Source: SM23-32 sp964434535
GTDB lineage: Bacteria > Planctomycetota > Brocadiia > SM23-32
Length of the DNA stretch: 64,000 nt
Direction: 5' to 3'
Assembly: GCA_964434535.1 (NCBI GenBank)
Contig: CAYSWA010000010.1
Coordinates: forward strand, 1-64,000
How positions within the stretch are numbered: the stretch's first letter is position 1; each line of letters opens with the position of its first letter. This document shows positions 34,635 to 42,618 of the stretch, piece by piece. Below the pieces are notes generated by a model. The model ran no database searches. It was not told where the DNA came from and saw only the letters and a program-made list of their open reading frames with translations. The position numbers and the translations under genes were made by a program.

Positions 34635-36314
34635 ATGGCGGGCCGCGGGCTGGTTATCTTCGACCTGGACGGCACGCTGTTCCGCGCCGAGAGCGTCACC
34701 GTGCCGGCCGTGCGCCGCATCTTCGCCCTGCGCGGGCTCACCGCTCCGCCCGAATACCAGATCCGCTACTACATCGGCCGCCCCCCGGCGGAGTTCCATC
34801 AGTGGCTCGCCACGTTCTGCCCCGCGGAGACGGCCGCCCAGGTCTGCGAGGCGGTCGACCGGGCCGAGATAGTGCTGGTGCGCGAGAAGGGGCGGCTCTA
34901 CGGCGGCGCCCTGGACGCCCTGAAGGCGCTCAGGGAAGAAGCCGAGCAGATGGGCCTCTTCACCAACGGGCCCCCGCCCTACGTGGAGGCCGTGCTGGAG
35001 GCGCACGGGCTGCGCCCCTACTTCGACGCGATACGCTGGCGCGAGTCGCCCGAGGACACGAAGGCCGGCATGGCCGGCGAGATGCTGGCGCGGCTCTCTG
35101 CCCGGCCGGCGGTGGTGATCGGCGACCGGATGGACGACGTTCAGGCGGCCCACGCCCACGGGCTGCCCGCCATCGGGGCGCTCTACGGTATGGGCGTCTC
35201 GGGGGAGCTGGCCGCGGCGGAGGCGACGGCGCACTCGCCCTGCGACCTGCCGCGGCTGGTCCGCGAGGTGTTCCGCCGCCGACAGAAGGCGCAGGAGCGG
35301 CTCTCCTACAAGGCGGCCGGCGTCGACCTGGAGGAAGCCGACGCCGCCAAGCGCGCCATGGCCCGCTCCCTGGGCGGAGGCCCCGGCCGCATCGGCGCCT
35401 TCGCCGCCCTCTACGAGGCCCACTTCCGCGGCTACACCGAGCCGATGCTGGTGCTCAAGACCGAAGAGCCCGGCTCCAAGCAGCTCATCGCCTTCGCCCA
35501 CGGGCGCGTCCGCTCGATCTGCTACGACACGATCAACCACCTGATCAACGACATCGCCGTGATGGGCGCCCGCCCCCTCGCCGTGCAGGACGCCATCATC
35601 TGCGGCAAGCTGCACAAGGAGGTGGTGGCGAAGATCGTGGAATCGCTGGCCGATGCCTGCCGCGCGCAGGACTGTGTGCTGGCCGGCGGGGAGACCAGCG
35701 AGCAGCCCGGCGTGCTCGAGGAGGGCGCCTACGTGCTGGTGGCGAGCGTGGTCGGCGTGGTGGAGAAGTCGCAGGCCGTCGACGGAAGCCGCATCGCGCC
35801 GGGCGACCGCGTCCTCGCCGTCGCCTCCAACGGGCTCCACACCAACGGCTACGCGCTGGTGCGCAGGCTGATGGCCGAGCGGCCGGGCGTCGCCGAGGTG
35901 CGCATCGAGGGGGAGAGCTTCCTGGACGTGATCCTGCGCCCGCACAAGGGATACTACCAGGCGCTGCGCGGCCTCTTCGATCGGCCCGAGCTGCACGGCA
36001 TGGCGCACATCACCGGCGGGGGCATCGCCGCCAACCTGCGCCGCATCCTGCCCCGGCGGCTGAACGCCGTGATCGACCTCGGCGCTGTCCGCATCCTGCC
36101 CATCTTCGGCCTGATCCGCGGCGTGGGCAACGTCGAGGACGCCGAGATGCTGCGCACCTTCAACCTGGGGGTGGGCCTCGCCGTCGTGGCCGAGCCGGGC
36201 GCCGTCGGCGACATCCAGCGCCACCTGGCCAACAGGGGCTGCGAGAGCTATGCCGTCGGGCAGATCGTCGGGGGCGGGGGCGAGGTCGAGCTGCGCGGCG
36301 AGCTGAGCTGGTGA
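34635..36314 (+). CDS. HAD hydrolase fused to phosphoribosylaminoimidazole synthetase (PurM)
   Basis: A 559-residue fusion. Residues 1-215 are a HAD phosphatase (IFDLDGTLF with Asp10 and Asp12, GLFTNGPP, and VIGDRMDDVQAAHAHG). Residues from about 223 to 559 are a full PurM, starting LSYKAAGVDLEEAD and containing NDIAVMGARPL, GGETSEQPG near 350, VLAVASNGLHTNGYALVRR and HITGGGIAANLRR. PurM closes the imidazole ring to give AIR in purine synthesis. GGAGGAG precedes the ATG. The HAD part has the residues for phosphate chemistry, but its substrate is unknown. I know of no common HAD-PurM enzyme, which makes this noteworthy. No other pur gene lies here. Confidence 0.88.
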   Translation: MAGRGLVIFDLDGTLFRAESVTVPAVRRIFALRGLTAPPEYQIRYYIGRPPAEFHQWLATFCPAETAAQVCEAVDRAEIVLVREKGRLYGGALDALKALREEAEQMGLFTNGPPPYVEAVLEAHGLRPYFDAIRWRESPEDTKAGMAGEMLARLSARPAVVIGDRMDDVQAAHAHGLPAIGALYGMGVSGELAAAEATAHSPCDLPRLVREVFRRRQKAQERLSYKAAGVDLEEADAAKRAMARSLGGGPGRIGAFAALYEAHFRGYTEPMLVLKTEEPGSKQLIAFAHGRVRSICYDTINHLINDIAVMGARPLAVQDAIICGKLHKEVVAKIVESLADACRAQDCVLAGGETSEQPGVLEEGAYVLVASVVGVVEKSQAVDGSRIAPGDRVLAVASNGLHTNGYALVRRLMAERPGVAEVRIEGESFLDVILRPHKGYYQALRGLFDRPELHGMAHITGGGIAANLRRILPRRLNAVIDLGAVRILPIFGLIRGVGNVEDAEMLRTFNLGVGLAVVAEPGAVGDIQRHLANRGCESYAVGQIVGGGGEVELRGELSW

Positions 36315-36345
36315 AGGCGCGTCCACGCGAGAAAGGAACGAGAGC

Positions 36346-36921
36346 ATGACCGCCAGACGACCCCTGCTGACGTGGTTCGCCGCCGTCGGGCTCATCGCCG
36401 TAATCGCGGCGGCCGCCGCCTACGCCCTGATGGTCTGGCGCACGCGCGTGCGCCTTCAGCCGCCGCCGGTCGAGCTGCCGCCCCGGCCCACGGGCCTGGA
36501 GATGGACTACGGGTGGGCGGTCAAGACGCTCGACGGCGAGCGGATTGAGATGGCCGAGTTCCGGGGCCGGCCCCTCTTCTTGAACCTCTGGGCGACCTGG
36601 TGCCCGCCCTGCGCCGCGGAGATTCCGCACATCGACGCCCTCTACCGGAGGATGGAGGGCCGGGGCGTCACGTTCCTCGCCGTCGCCGTCGACAGCACCG
36701 AACCGGTCCGGCGGTTCGTCGCCGCGCGGGACCTGGCTGTGCCCGTTTACGTGGCCGACGGCCCGCTGCCGGCGGCGATCCGGCCGACGGACTTCCCCGC
36801 CACCTACGTCGTCTCGGCCGGGGGCGAGGTCGTCTTCCGGCACACGGGCATCGCCCGCTGGGACGACGCGAGCGTGGTCGAGTTCCTGGAGGCCCTGGCG
36901 CAAGAACCGGAGCGAAGGTGA
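36346..36921 (+). CDS. TlpA/ResA-like membrane-anchored thioredoxin
   Basis: A 191-residue protein with one N-terminal membrane anchor (about residues 9-31) and a periplasm-facing thioredoxin domain. WATWCPPCAAEIPHID carries the active-site Cys86 and Cys89, and the cis-Pro segment DFPATYVV is present. TlpA/ResA proteins reduce disulfides of cytochrome c precursors or other exported proteins. The gene lies 31 bases after the HAD-PurM gene with AGGAACGAG upstream. Its target is unknown; no cytochrome maturation gene is in view. Confidence 0.88.
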   Translation: MTARRPLLTWFAAVGLIAVIAAAAAYALMVWRTRVRLQPPPVELPPRPTGLEMDYGWAVKTLDGERIEMAEFRGRPLFLNLWATWCPPCAAEIPHIDALYRRMEGRGVTFLAVAVDSTEPVRRFVAARDLAVPVYVADGPLPAAIRPTDFPATYVVSAGGEVVFRHTGIARWDDASVVEFLEALAQEPERR

Positions 36922-37038
36922 CCGTGGCGGGCGAAGAGGGCCGGGGTGGGCATCTCGCCCCGGACGGGCAAGCGGGTGCTGCGCTACTGGATCGAGATCG
37001 GGCCGTCGGGCCGATGAGGGGCGCCCGGCGCCGGCCGC

Positions 37039-38502
37039 TCAACGGATGCGGATGACGGCGCGGGCGCTCATGCCGTGCTTCAGGCCCTCCTGGAGCGGCT
37101 CTGTCGGGCGCAGCTTCACCCAGACGCGCTGGCCCTGGCCGCGCTGCGCTGCGGCTGCTCCCGGCTCGGGGGCGGCGTCGCGCGCCTGTGTGTGGGCGCT
37201 GACCTGGGTGACCTCGCCGTCGATCCAGTCGCGCGAGCCGGCCAGCACCTTGATGCGGGCCGGCTGGCCGACGCCGAGCAGGGGCGCGTCGCGCTCACGC
37301 ACGTAGGCGTTGATCCAGAAGTCGCCGCCCTGTCGGGCCACCAGGATCACTGTCTCGCCCGTGCGGCAGAACTCGCCCACCTCCGGGTAGATGCGGGTGA
37401 CCACGCCGGCGATCTGCGTCGCGATGCGGGTGTGGTCCATGTCGGCCTGGCGCTGCTTGACGGCCTCCTCGGCCCTTCCCAGCTCGGCCCTGGCCGCCTT
37501 GACGGCCTCCTCGGCGAAGGCCTGGTCGGGCTCGCGCGTCTGCTCGATCTGATCGCGGGACGCCTTGGTTTGACGCAGCTCGGCTCTGCGGATCTGAAGC
37601 GTCGCCTTCAGCGCGTCCAGTTGCTTGCGGCCGGCACGGGCCAGGGCCAGCTCCGCCTGGCGGGCGGCGAGGACCTGCTCGGCGGCGACGATTTCCTCCT
37701 CTGTCGGCCCGGCCTTGAGGCGCTTCAGCTCGAGCTCGGCTTCGAGGACGGTGTTGCGCTGGGTCTCCAGGCGGGTCTTGCGCACCTGGAGGATGTACTC
37801 GGAGTCGATGCCCTCGCCGACGAGCTCTTCGGACTGCTTGACCTCCAGCTCGTAGAGGGCCTGCTGGGCGCGGGCGGCGGCGAGCCGGGCCCCGGCGGCC
37901 CCGATCTCTTCCTCGCGCGCGCCCTTCTTGAGGCGGGCGAGCCGGGCGGCGGCCTCGCCGTTGAGGGCCTCGGCGCGGCGTATCTCGTCCTCGATCTCCA
38001 GGGCGCGTCGCTCCAGCAGGGCCCGTGCCTCGTCTACGCGGGCGGCCGCACTGTCCAAGGCGCCCGCGGCGCGTTCCAGGTCGGCCCGCACGCGCGCCTT
38101 CACCAGCTCGACGTTCTGCTCCGCCTGGGCGACCCGGCTCTGGCGCAGCTTCAGCTCGGCCCGGGCGGCGGCGAGGGCGGCCTCGGGGCCGGCGTCCTTG
38201 AGCTTGCCCAGAACCTGGCCGGGGCTCACCTGGTCTCCCTCGCTCACGTAGAGCCGCTCCAGGTGCCCGTCGGTCTCGGGGGAGCACTGGGTCACGAAGG
38301 TGCTCAGCTCGGCGGTGACGGCGGTCACGTGGGCCCAGGCATACCAGCCCCAGACGGCGGCGATGACTGCGGCGAGCGAGACCACCACGGTGGCGCCGAT
38401 GATGAGCCGGCGCCGCCAGGGGCGTTCCTTCGGCGGGGGCTCGGCGCCCCGGGCCTGCCTGCGCACTTCGTAGCGGGTGCCCAACGAATCGTCCGTTGCC
38501 AT
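37039..38502 (-). CDS. HlyD/EmrA-like membrane fusion protein
   Basis: A 487-residue periplasmic adaptor. One membrane helix lies at about 29-51 after a basic N-terminus. Then follow a lipoyl-like half (DGHLERLYVSEGDQVSPGQVLGKL), a very long coiled coil at about 100-360, and the returning half (IAGVVTRIYPEVGEFCRTGE) with a beta-barrel end. Such adaptors link an inner-membrane transporter to an outer-membrane channel. It is the third gene after the PH-domain ABC transporter and DUF1854 gene, so it likely serves that exporter. No TolC-like gene is near. GGAG precedes ATG 38502. Confidence 0.87.
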   Translation of the reverse strand: MATDDSLGTRYEVRRQARGAEPPPKERPWRRRLIIGATVVVSLAAVIAAVWGWYAWAHVTAVTAELSTFVTQCSPETDGHLERLYVSEGDQVSPGQVLGKLKDAGPEAALAAARAELKLRQSRVAQAEQNVELVKARVRADLERAAGALDSAAARVDEARALLERRALEIEDEIRRAEALNGEAAARLARLKKGAREEEIGAAGARLAAARAQQALYELEVKQSEELVGEGIDSEYILQVRKTRLETQRNTVLEAELELKRLKAGPTEEEIVAAEQVLAARQAELALARAGRKQLDALKATLQIRRAELRQTKASRDQIEQTREPDQAFAEEAVKAARAELGRAEEAVKQRQADMDHTRIATQIAGVVTRIYPEVGEFCRTGETVILVARQGGDFWINAYVRERDAPLLGVGQPARIKVLAGSRDWIDGEVTQVSAHTQARDAAPEPGAAAAQRGQGQRVWVKLRPTEPLQEGLKHGMSARAVIRIR

Positions 38503-38611
38503 CTCTGCTCCTCGGGCTGCTTTGCAGCGGGTCAAAAACAGGCCGGCAGGCGCGGGCTCGCACCGCCGCCTGCCTCGTGTCGGGCCGGGGACCGGCGCGT
38601 CCGCCGGCGCG

Positions 38612-39109
38612 TCAGATCTCGCTGTGTATCAGGGTCTGGCTGCGCTCGTCGAGCGCGCCTGTGTCGTCGATCTGGAAGCGGTTGCCGTCCACGTCCACGA
38701 TCAGCAGCCGCCCGCCGGGCAGGGTGCGGATGTTGTGCCGCTCCACCACCTCGAAGGCGGCGTAGCCCCGGTCGGTCTGCACCTGCCAGTGGGTAACGCC
38801 CATCGTCTCGCGGATGTCGTCGACGCGCGTGATCTTCGCCACGTAATACACCTTGGCCAGCGCCTCTTCCAGTGCGCGGCGGCTCTCCTTATCCAGATCG
38901 TGCGGATGGGCCAGCAGCGCGACTTCGTCGTCCTCCTCGTTGAGGAAGCTGACGTAATCGGCCTTGCCCGAGAGGGGGAAGGCGCGGCGGGGGCGGACGT
39001 TCTGGTGCTGCTGCCCGTCCACGCTCACGTGGAGCCGGTGGAAGGCGTCCTGCCAGACGCGCACCTGCTCGGGCATCACGAGCCAGTCTGCCTTGTCCTC
39101 TCGCGCCAC
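38612..39109 (-). CDS. DUF1854 family protein, ABC-transporter partner
   Basis: A 165-residue DUF1854 protein. FPLSGKADYVSFLNEEDDEVALL, YVAKITRVDDIRETMG and LLIVDVDGNRFQIDD (cited in part) are the conserved blocks. It starts at a GTG that shares one base with the stop of the ABC transporter (TAGTG), so the two products are coupled. DUF1854 proteins are known next to this kind of ABC transporter and have been linked by annotators to cyanophycin metabolism. No cyanophycin gene is in this window. A second copy lies at 63136-63636, again beside an ABC transporter. Confidence 0.88.
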   Translation of the reverse strand: MAREDKADWLVMPEQVRVWQDAFHRLHVSVDGQQHQNVRPRRAFPLSGKADYVSFLNEEDDEVALLAHPHDLDKESRRALEEALAKVYYVAKITRVDDIRETMGVTHWQVQTDRGYAAFEVVERHNIRTLPGGRLLIVDVDGNRFQIDDTGALDERSQTLIHSEI

Positions 39110-41379
39110 TACCAGGCCCTCATCTTCGAGAGGTCGGACTGGAGGCGGCAGAGCCGCGCGTAGAGCCCGTCGAGCTGGATCAGCTCGTCGTGCGTCCCCA
39201 TCTCTGTCAGGTGCCCCCTGTCGAGCACGATCAGGCGATCGGCCTTGCGCAGGGTGGTGAGGCGGTGGGCGATGGCGAAGGTGGTGCGGTTCTGCACCAG
39301 GCGCTCCAGGGCGGCCTGGATGGTGGCTTCGGTCTCGGTGTCGACCGAGGCGGTCGCCTCGTCCAGGATCAGGATGGTCGGGTCGCGCAGCACGGCGCGG
39401 GCGATGGAGATGCGTTGGCGCTCGCCGCCGGAGAGGGTCTGGCCGCGCTCGCCGATCATGGTGTCGTAACCGTCGGGCAGTCGCACGATGAACTCGTGGG
39501 CGTTGGCGGCCTTGGCGGCGGCGATGATCTCGTCCGGCGGCGCGTCCGGGCGGGCGTAGGCGATGTTGGCCCAGACGCTTCCGTGGAACAGGTAGGGCTC
39601 CTGGAGCACCACGCCGGTCTGCTCGCGGTAGTGGCGCAGGTCCAGCTCCTGGACGGGGTGATCGTCGATGAGTATCTCGCCTTCGTCCACGTCGTAGAAC
39701 CGCGCGATCAGGTGCACCAGGGTGCTCTTGCCGGCGCCGCTGGGGCCGACCAGCCCGATCATCTCGCCCGGCTCGACGACGAAGGAGACGCCGTCCAGCG
39801 CGTACTTGCCCGGCTCGTAGGAGAAGCGCACGTTGCGGAACTCGACCTTGCCCCGGGCCGGATCGAGCACGACGCCGGGGGTGTCGATCGGCTCGGGGTC
39901 GGAGTCCAATATCTCGAAGACCCGCTCGGCCGAGGTGATGCAGTGCTGGAAGCGGTGGCTCATCCGGCCGAAGACGCGGATCGGCTCGTAGAAGCGCCAC
40001 ATGTAGCCGGTGAAGGCCACCAGCACGCCCACGGTCGTCTGGTCGGTGATGACCATCCAGCCGCCGACGGCGAAGATCAAGATCGAGCCGACCGAGGTCA
40101 GAAGCTGGATGAAGGGGAAGAAACCGCTCCAGAGCCTGACCGCCTGCATCTCCTGGTTGAACAGGTCGGCGCTGCGGTCGGCGAAGCGCTTGGATTCCCG
40201 TTTCTCCTGCGCGAAGGACTTCACCACCCGGATCCCGGGGATGGTGTCGGCCAGGATCGCGTTCAAGCCCGCGAACCGCCGCCACAGCCGGTGGTAGATC
40301 AGGTGCATCTTGTGGCCGAAGATCAGCGTGCTGACGGCGATGATCGGCGTCGGGGCCAGCGTCAGCAGGAACAGCTCCCACTTCAGCGCCAGCAGGATGC
40401 CGGCGATCAGGATCAACGTCAGCACGTTGACCAGGACCTCCTGGAAGCCCTCGGAGATGAAGTACTGGAGCCGGTTCAGGTCGCTGGTCACCCTCGACAT
40501 GATGCGGCCGGTCTCGCGCTGCGTGTAGAAGCGCAGCCGCAGCATCTGCAAGTGGTCGTAGAGCTGCACCCGCATGTCGAACAGCACCCGGTTGCCGATC
40601 CACTGCATCACGTAGGTGCGGAACATCGTGATGGCCGCCGAGGCGACGTGCACCCCCACCAGCACGATCACGATCACCGTCAGGACCGACAGGTTCTTGT
40701 CGGGGATGACGTTGTCGATCAGCACCTTCGTCAGGTAGGTCGGGGTCAGGCTCAGGGCGGTGAAGACCAGCGTCAGCCCGAGCCCGAGCAGGGCCACCGG
40801 CAGGTAGGGCACCAGGTAGGAGAACAGGCGCACCAGGATCTGGCGCCGGTCGACGCAGTGGGGGCAGGCCTCGCTCCAGCGGCTCAGAGCCCGCCCGCAC
40901 TTCGAGCAGCGGTGCTCCGGGCGCTGGGTGACGGGCTTGTTGACCTCCTCGAAGGCCTTGCCCTCCTCGCGCTGCTCCACCACCTTGTTGATGTAATGGC
41001 ACAGGTCCGACGCCTCGTGGTGTGAGCCCATCGAGAAGCGCGCGACCTCGTGGCCCTCATCCTCATCCTTGATGATCAGCGCGCTGGTGCCGATGAAGTC
41101 CCGCAGCTCGGCCCCCTTCACCTCCTCCAGGGGCAGCTCGAAGACCATCTGCGCCGCCTCGCCCTCGCCGTCCGGCGACAGGACCATCACCCGCCGGTTG
41201 GTCAGGAACATCCAGCGCTCCTCGAACCCGCCCTCCGGCGAGATGTCGGCCAGCAGGCAGGCGGCCGCCCGCTCGCCCTGCGCCAGGTGGCCCCTGAGCC
41301 ATTCGGCCACGTCCGGCGGCAGGTCCAGCTCCTCCTGCCACGGCTCGGGCGGGCGGACCTCTTGTACGGTATCGGACAT
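39109..41379 (-). CDS. ABC exporter with N-terminal PH-like domain and zinc ribbon
   Basis: A 756-residue half-transporter. Residues 1-140 form a soluble PH-like domain (RWMFLTNRRVMVLS, FSMGSHHEASDLCHYIN). A zinc ribbon with CSKCG and CPHC follows at about 155-176. Then come six membrane helices (about 187-455) and a nucleotide-binding domain with GPSGAGKSTLVHL near 545, LSGGERQRISIARA near 647 and ILILDEATASVD. It belongs to the type IV (MsbA-like) exporters. The N-terminal extension is the same module that begins the gene at 63663. It leads an operon with DUF1854 and an HlyD-like adaptor. Substrate is unknown. Confidence 0.9.
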   Translation of the reverse strand: MSDTVQEVRPPEPWQEELDLPPDVAEWLRGHLAQGERAAACLLADISPEGGFEERWMFLTNRRVMVLSPDGEGEAAQMVFELPLEEVKGAELRDFIGTSALIIKDEDEGHEVARFSMGSHHEASDLCHYINKVVEQREEGKAFEEVNKPVTQRPEHRCSKCGRALSRWSEACPHCVDRRQILVRLFSYLVPYLPVALLGLGLTLVFTALSLTPTYLTKVLIDNVIPDKNLSVLTVIVIVLVGVHVASAAITMFRTYVMQWIGNRVLFDMRVQLYDHLQMLRLRFYTQRETGRIMSRVTSDLNRLQYFISEGFQEVLVNVLTLILIAGILLALKWELFLLTLAPTPIIAVSTLIFGHKMHLIYHRLWRRFAGLNAILADTIPGIRVVKSFAQEKRESKRFADRSADLFNQEMQAVRLWSGFFPFIQLLTSVGSILIFAVGGWMVITDQTTVGVLVAFTGYMWRFYEPIRVFGRMSHRFQHCITSAERVFEILDSDPEPIDTPGVVLDPARGKVEFRNVRFSYEPGKYALDGVSFVVEPGEMIGLVGPSGAGKSTLVHLIARFYDVDEGEILIDDHPVQELDLRHYREQTGVVLQEPYLFHGSVWANIAYARPDAPPDEIIAAAKAANAHEFIVRLPDGYDTMIGERGQTLSGGERQRISIARAVLRDPTILILDEATASVDTETEATIQAALERLVQNRTTFAIAHRLTTLRKADRLIVLDRGHLTEMGTHDELIQLDGLYARLCRLQSDLSKMRAW

Positions 41380-41451
41380 TGGTGGACAGCCTCCGGCGGA
41401 CGCCGTCAGCAGACTGCGGTGCCCCTCGTGAACAGACTCCTCCCAAACGCC

Positions 41452-41480
41452 ATTCTATCCGCCCTCTCGGCGCCCATCAA
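41452..41480 (-). promoter_or_regulatory. Promoter of the ABC-DUF1854-HlyD operon
   Basis: Minus strand TTGATG (41480-41475), 17-bp spacer, TAGAAT (41457-41452). Start near 41445, leader about 65 nt. Confidence 0.75.
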
Positions 41481-41520
41481 GGGCAACGTCCATCGGCGCG
41501 CCCTGAGCAGGCTCGGCGTT

Positions 41521-42618
41521 TCAGGCCGCCGCCGGCGACCAGCGCCGGCCCTCGTCGAGCATGGCCAGGTAGTTGCCGACGGGGATGTAGTTCGCCACGC
41601 TGTTGCCCGAGCCGAGGCAGTAGCCGCCGCCCGGCATGCACTCTTCCAGCGTCTCGCGCACGCGCCGGCGCACGGCCGCCTCTTCGGCCCGGCACAGGAA
41701 GTCCACGTCGATCCCCCCGAGCATGGCGATGCGGTCGCCCCACTCCGCATGCGCCTCGGTGACCGGCTCGATCGTGTCCTCGAAGGAGTGGCGCGCGTCG
41801 ATGCCGACCTCCTCGATCAGGTCCTCCATGATCGTGCTCAGGTCGCCGCAGGAGTGCAGCAGGTAGGGCCGGCCCGCCTGGTGGCTCATCTCGGCCATGA
41901 GCTTGTGGCCGGGCAGGACGAACTCGCGCAGGTCGTCCGGCCCGATCATCGGGCCGGTCTTGAAGCCCATGTCGTCGCTGCCCCAGACGATCTTGACCCG
42001 TTCGAACCGCAGCATTCTCTCCAGGCAGGCGCGGAAGATCGCGGTGAGCCGCCCGGCGATCGCCGCCACCAGGTCGCGCCGGTCATACAGCGCGTAGCAG
42101 AGCGTCTCGTAGCCCATCAGCCAGGTCAGGTGCTCGGCGAAGTGGGCGAAGCCCCCGCTGCCGATCACGCACATGTCCGCCGGCAGGTTCTGCTCGTACC
42201 ACTCCAGCGCCCGCGTGGTCGAGGCGGCGGGGTCGGGCCAGGGGTAGCTTTCGAACTCCTCCCAGGTGGTGATCGGGCCGCGGTGCTCGTCGACGTAGCT
42301 GCGCCCGCCGCAGCGGGCCAGGCCGGCCGTGTCCTCGGTGGTCGCCCGGCGCAGGGGCATCTCGAGCGAGTCGAGCCCCTGGCGCACGTAGTCGTAGCCG
42401 AGGAAGCGCTGGATGGCCACCTCGCGGCGCTGCACGAAGTGCGGGCCCTCCGGGTCCAGCCCCTCCGTCAGGCCGTAGCGGCGGCAGATCTCCTCCTGCA
42501 CCTCCCAGTCCAGGAACAGCTCGATGCAGTGGACGCGCTCGGGTGTGCCCCGGCGCATGATGCAGTCGCGAAGGGCCTGCCAGTCGGGCTCGAGTTCCCT
42601 GCAGAACGGGCTCTCCAT
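41521..42618 (-). CDS. UROD-fold methyltransferase-like protein, MttB-operon member
   Basis: A 365-residue protein of the UROD superfamily. LLHSCGDLS with His255 and Cys257 is the zinc-site motif of corrinoid-dependent methyltransferases, and GGYCLGSGNSV supplies a third candidate ligand. It is only distantly like the one at 23652-24680. The start shares one base with the stop of the Gfo-GNAT gene (TGATG); GGAGG lies 10 bases before the ATG and 7 before an in-frame GTG at 42621. With the MttB-like gene two positions upstream it forms the two ends of a possible methyl-transfer pathway. Confidence 0.8.
   Translation of the reverse strand: MESPFCRELEPDWQALRDCIMRRGTPERVHCIELFLDWEVQEEICRRYGLTEGLDPEGPHFVQRREVAIQRFLGYDYVRQGLDSLEMPLRRATTEDTAGLARCGGRSYVDEHRGPITTWEEFESYPWPDPAASTTRALEWYEQNLPADMCVIGSGGFAHFAEHLTWLMGYETLCYALYDRRDLVAAIAGRLTAIFRACLERMLRFERVKIVWGSDDMGFKTGPMIGPDDLREFVLPGHKLMAEMSHQAGRPYLLHSCGDLSTIMEDLIEEVGIDARHSFEDTIEPVTEAHAEWGDRIAMLGGIDVDFLCRAEEAAVRRRVRETLEECMPGGGYCLGSGNSVANYIPVGNYLAMLDEGRRWSPAAA

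Noticed and set aside
36922..37017. Open frame continuing 31 codons past the TlpA-like stop, ending RTGKRVLRYWIEIGPSGR
   Set aside because: It looks protein-like but has no start with a ribosome binding site, and nothing suggests TGA read-through. It may be a gene relic, but I cannot support it.
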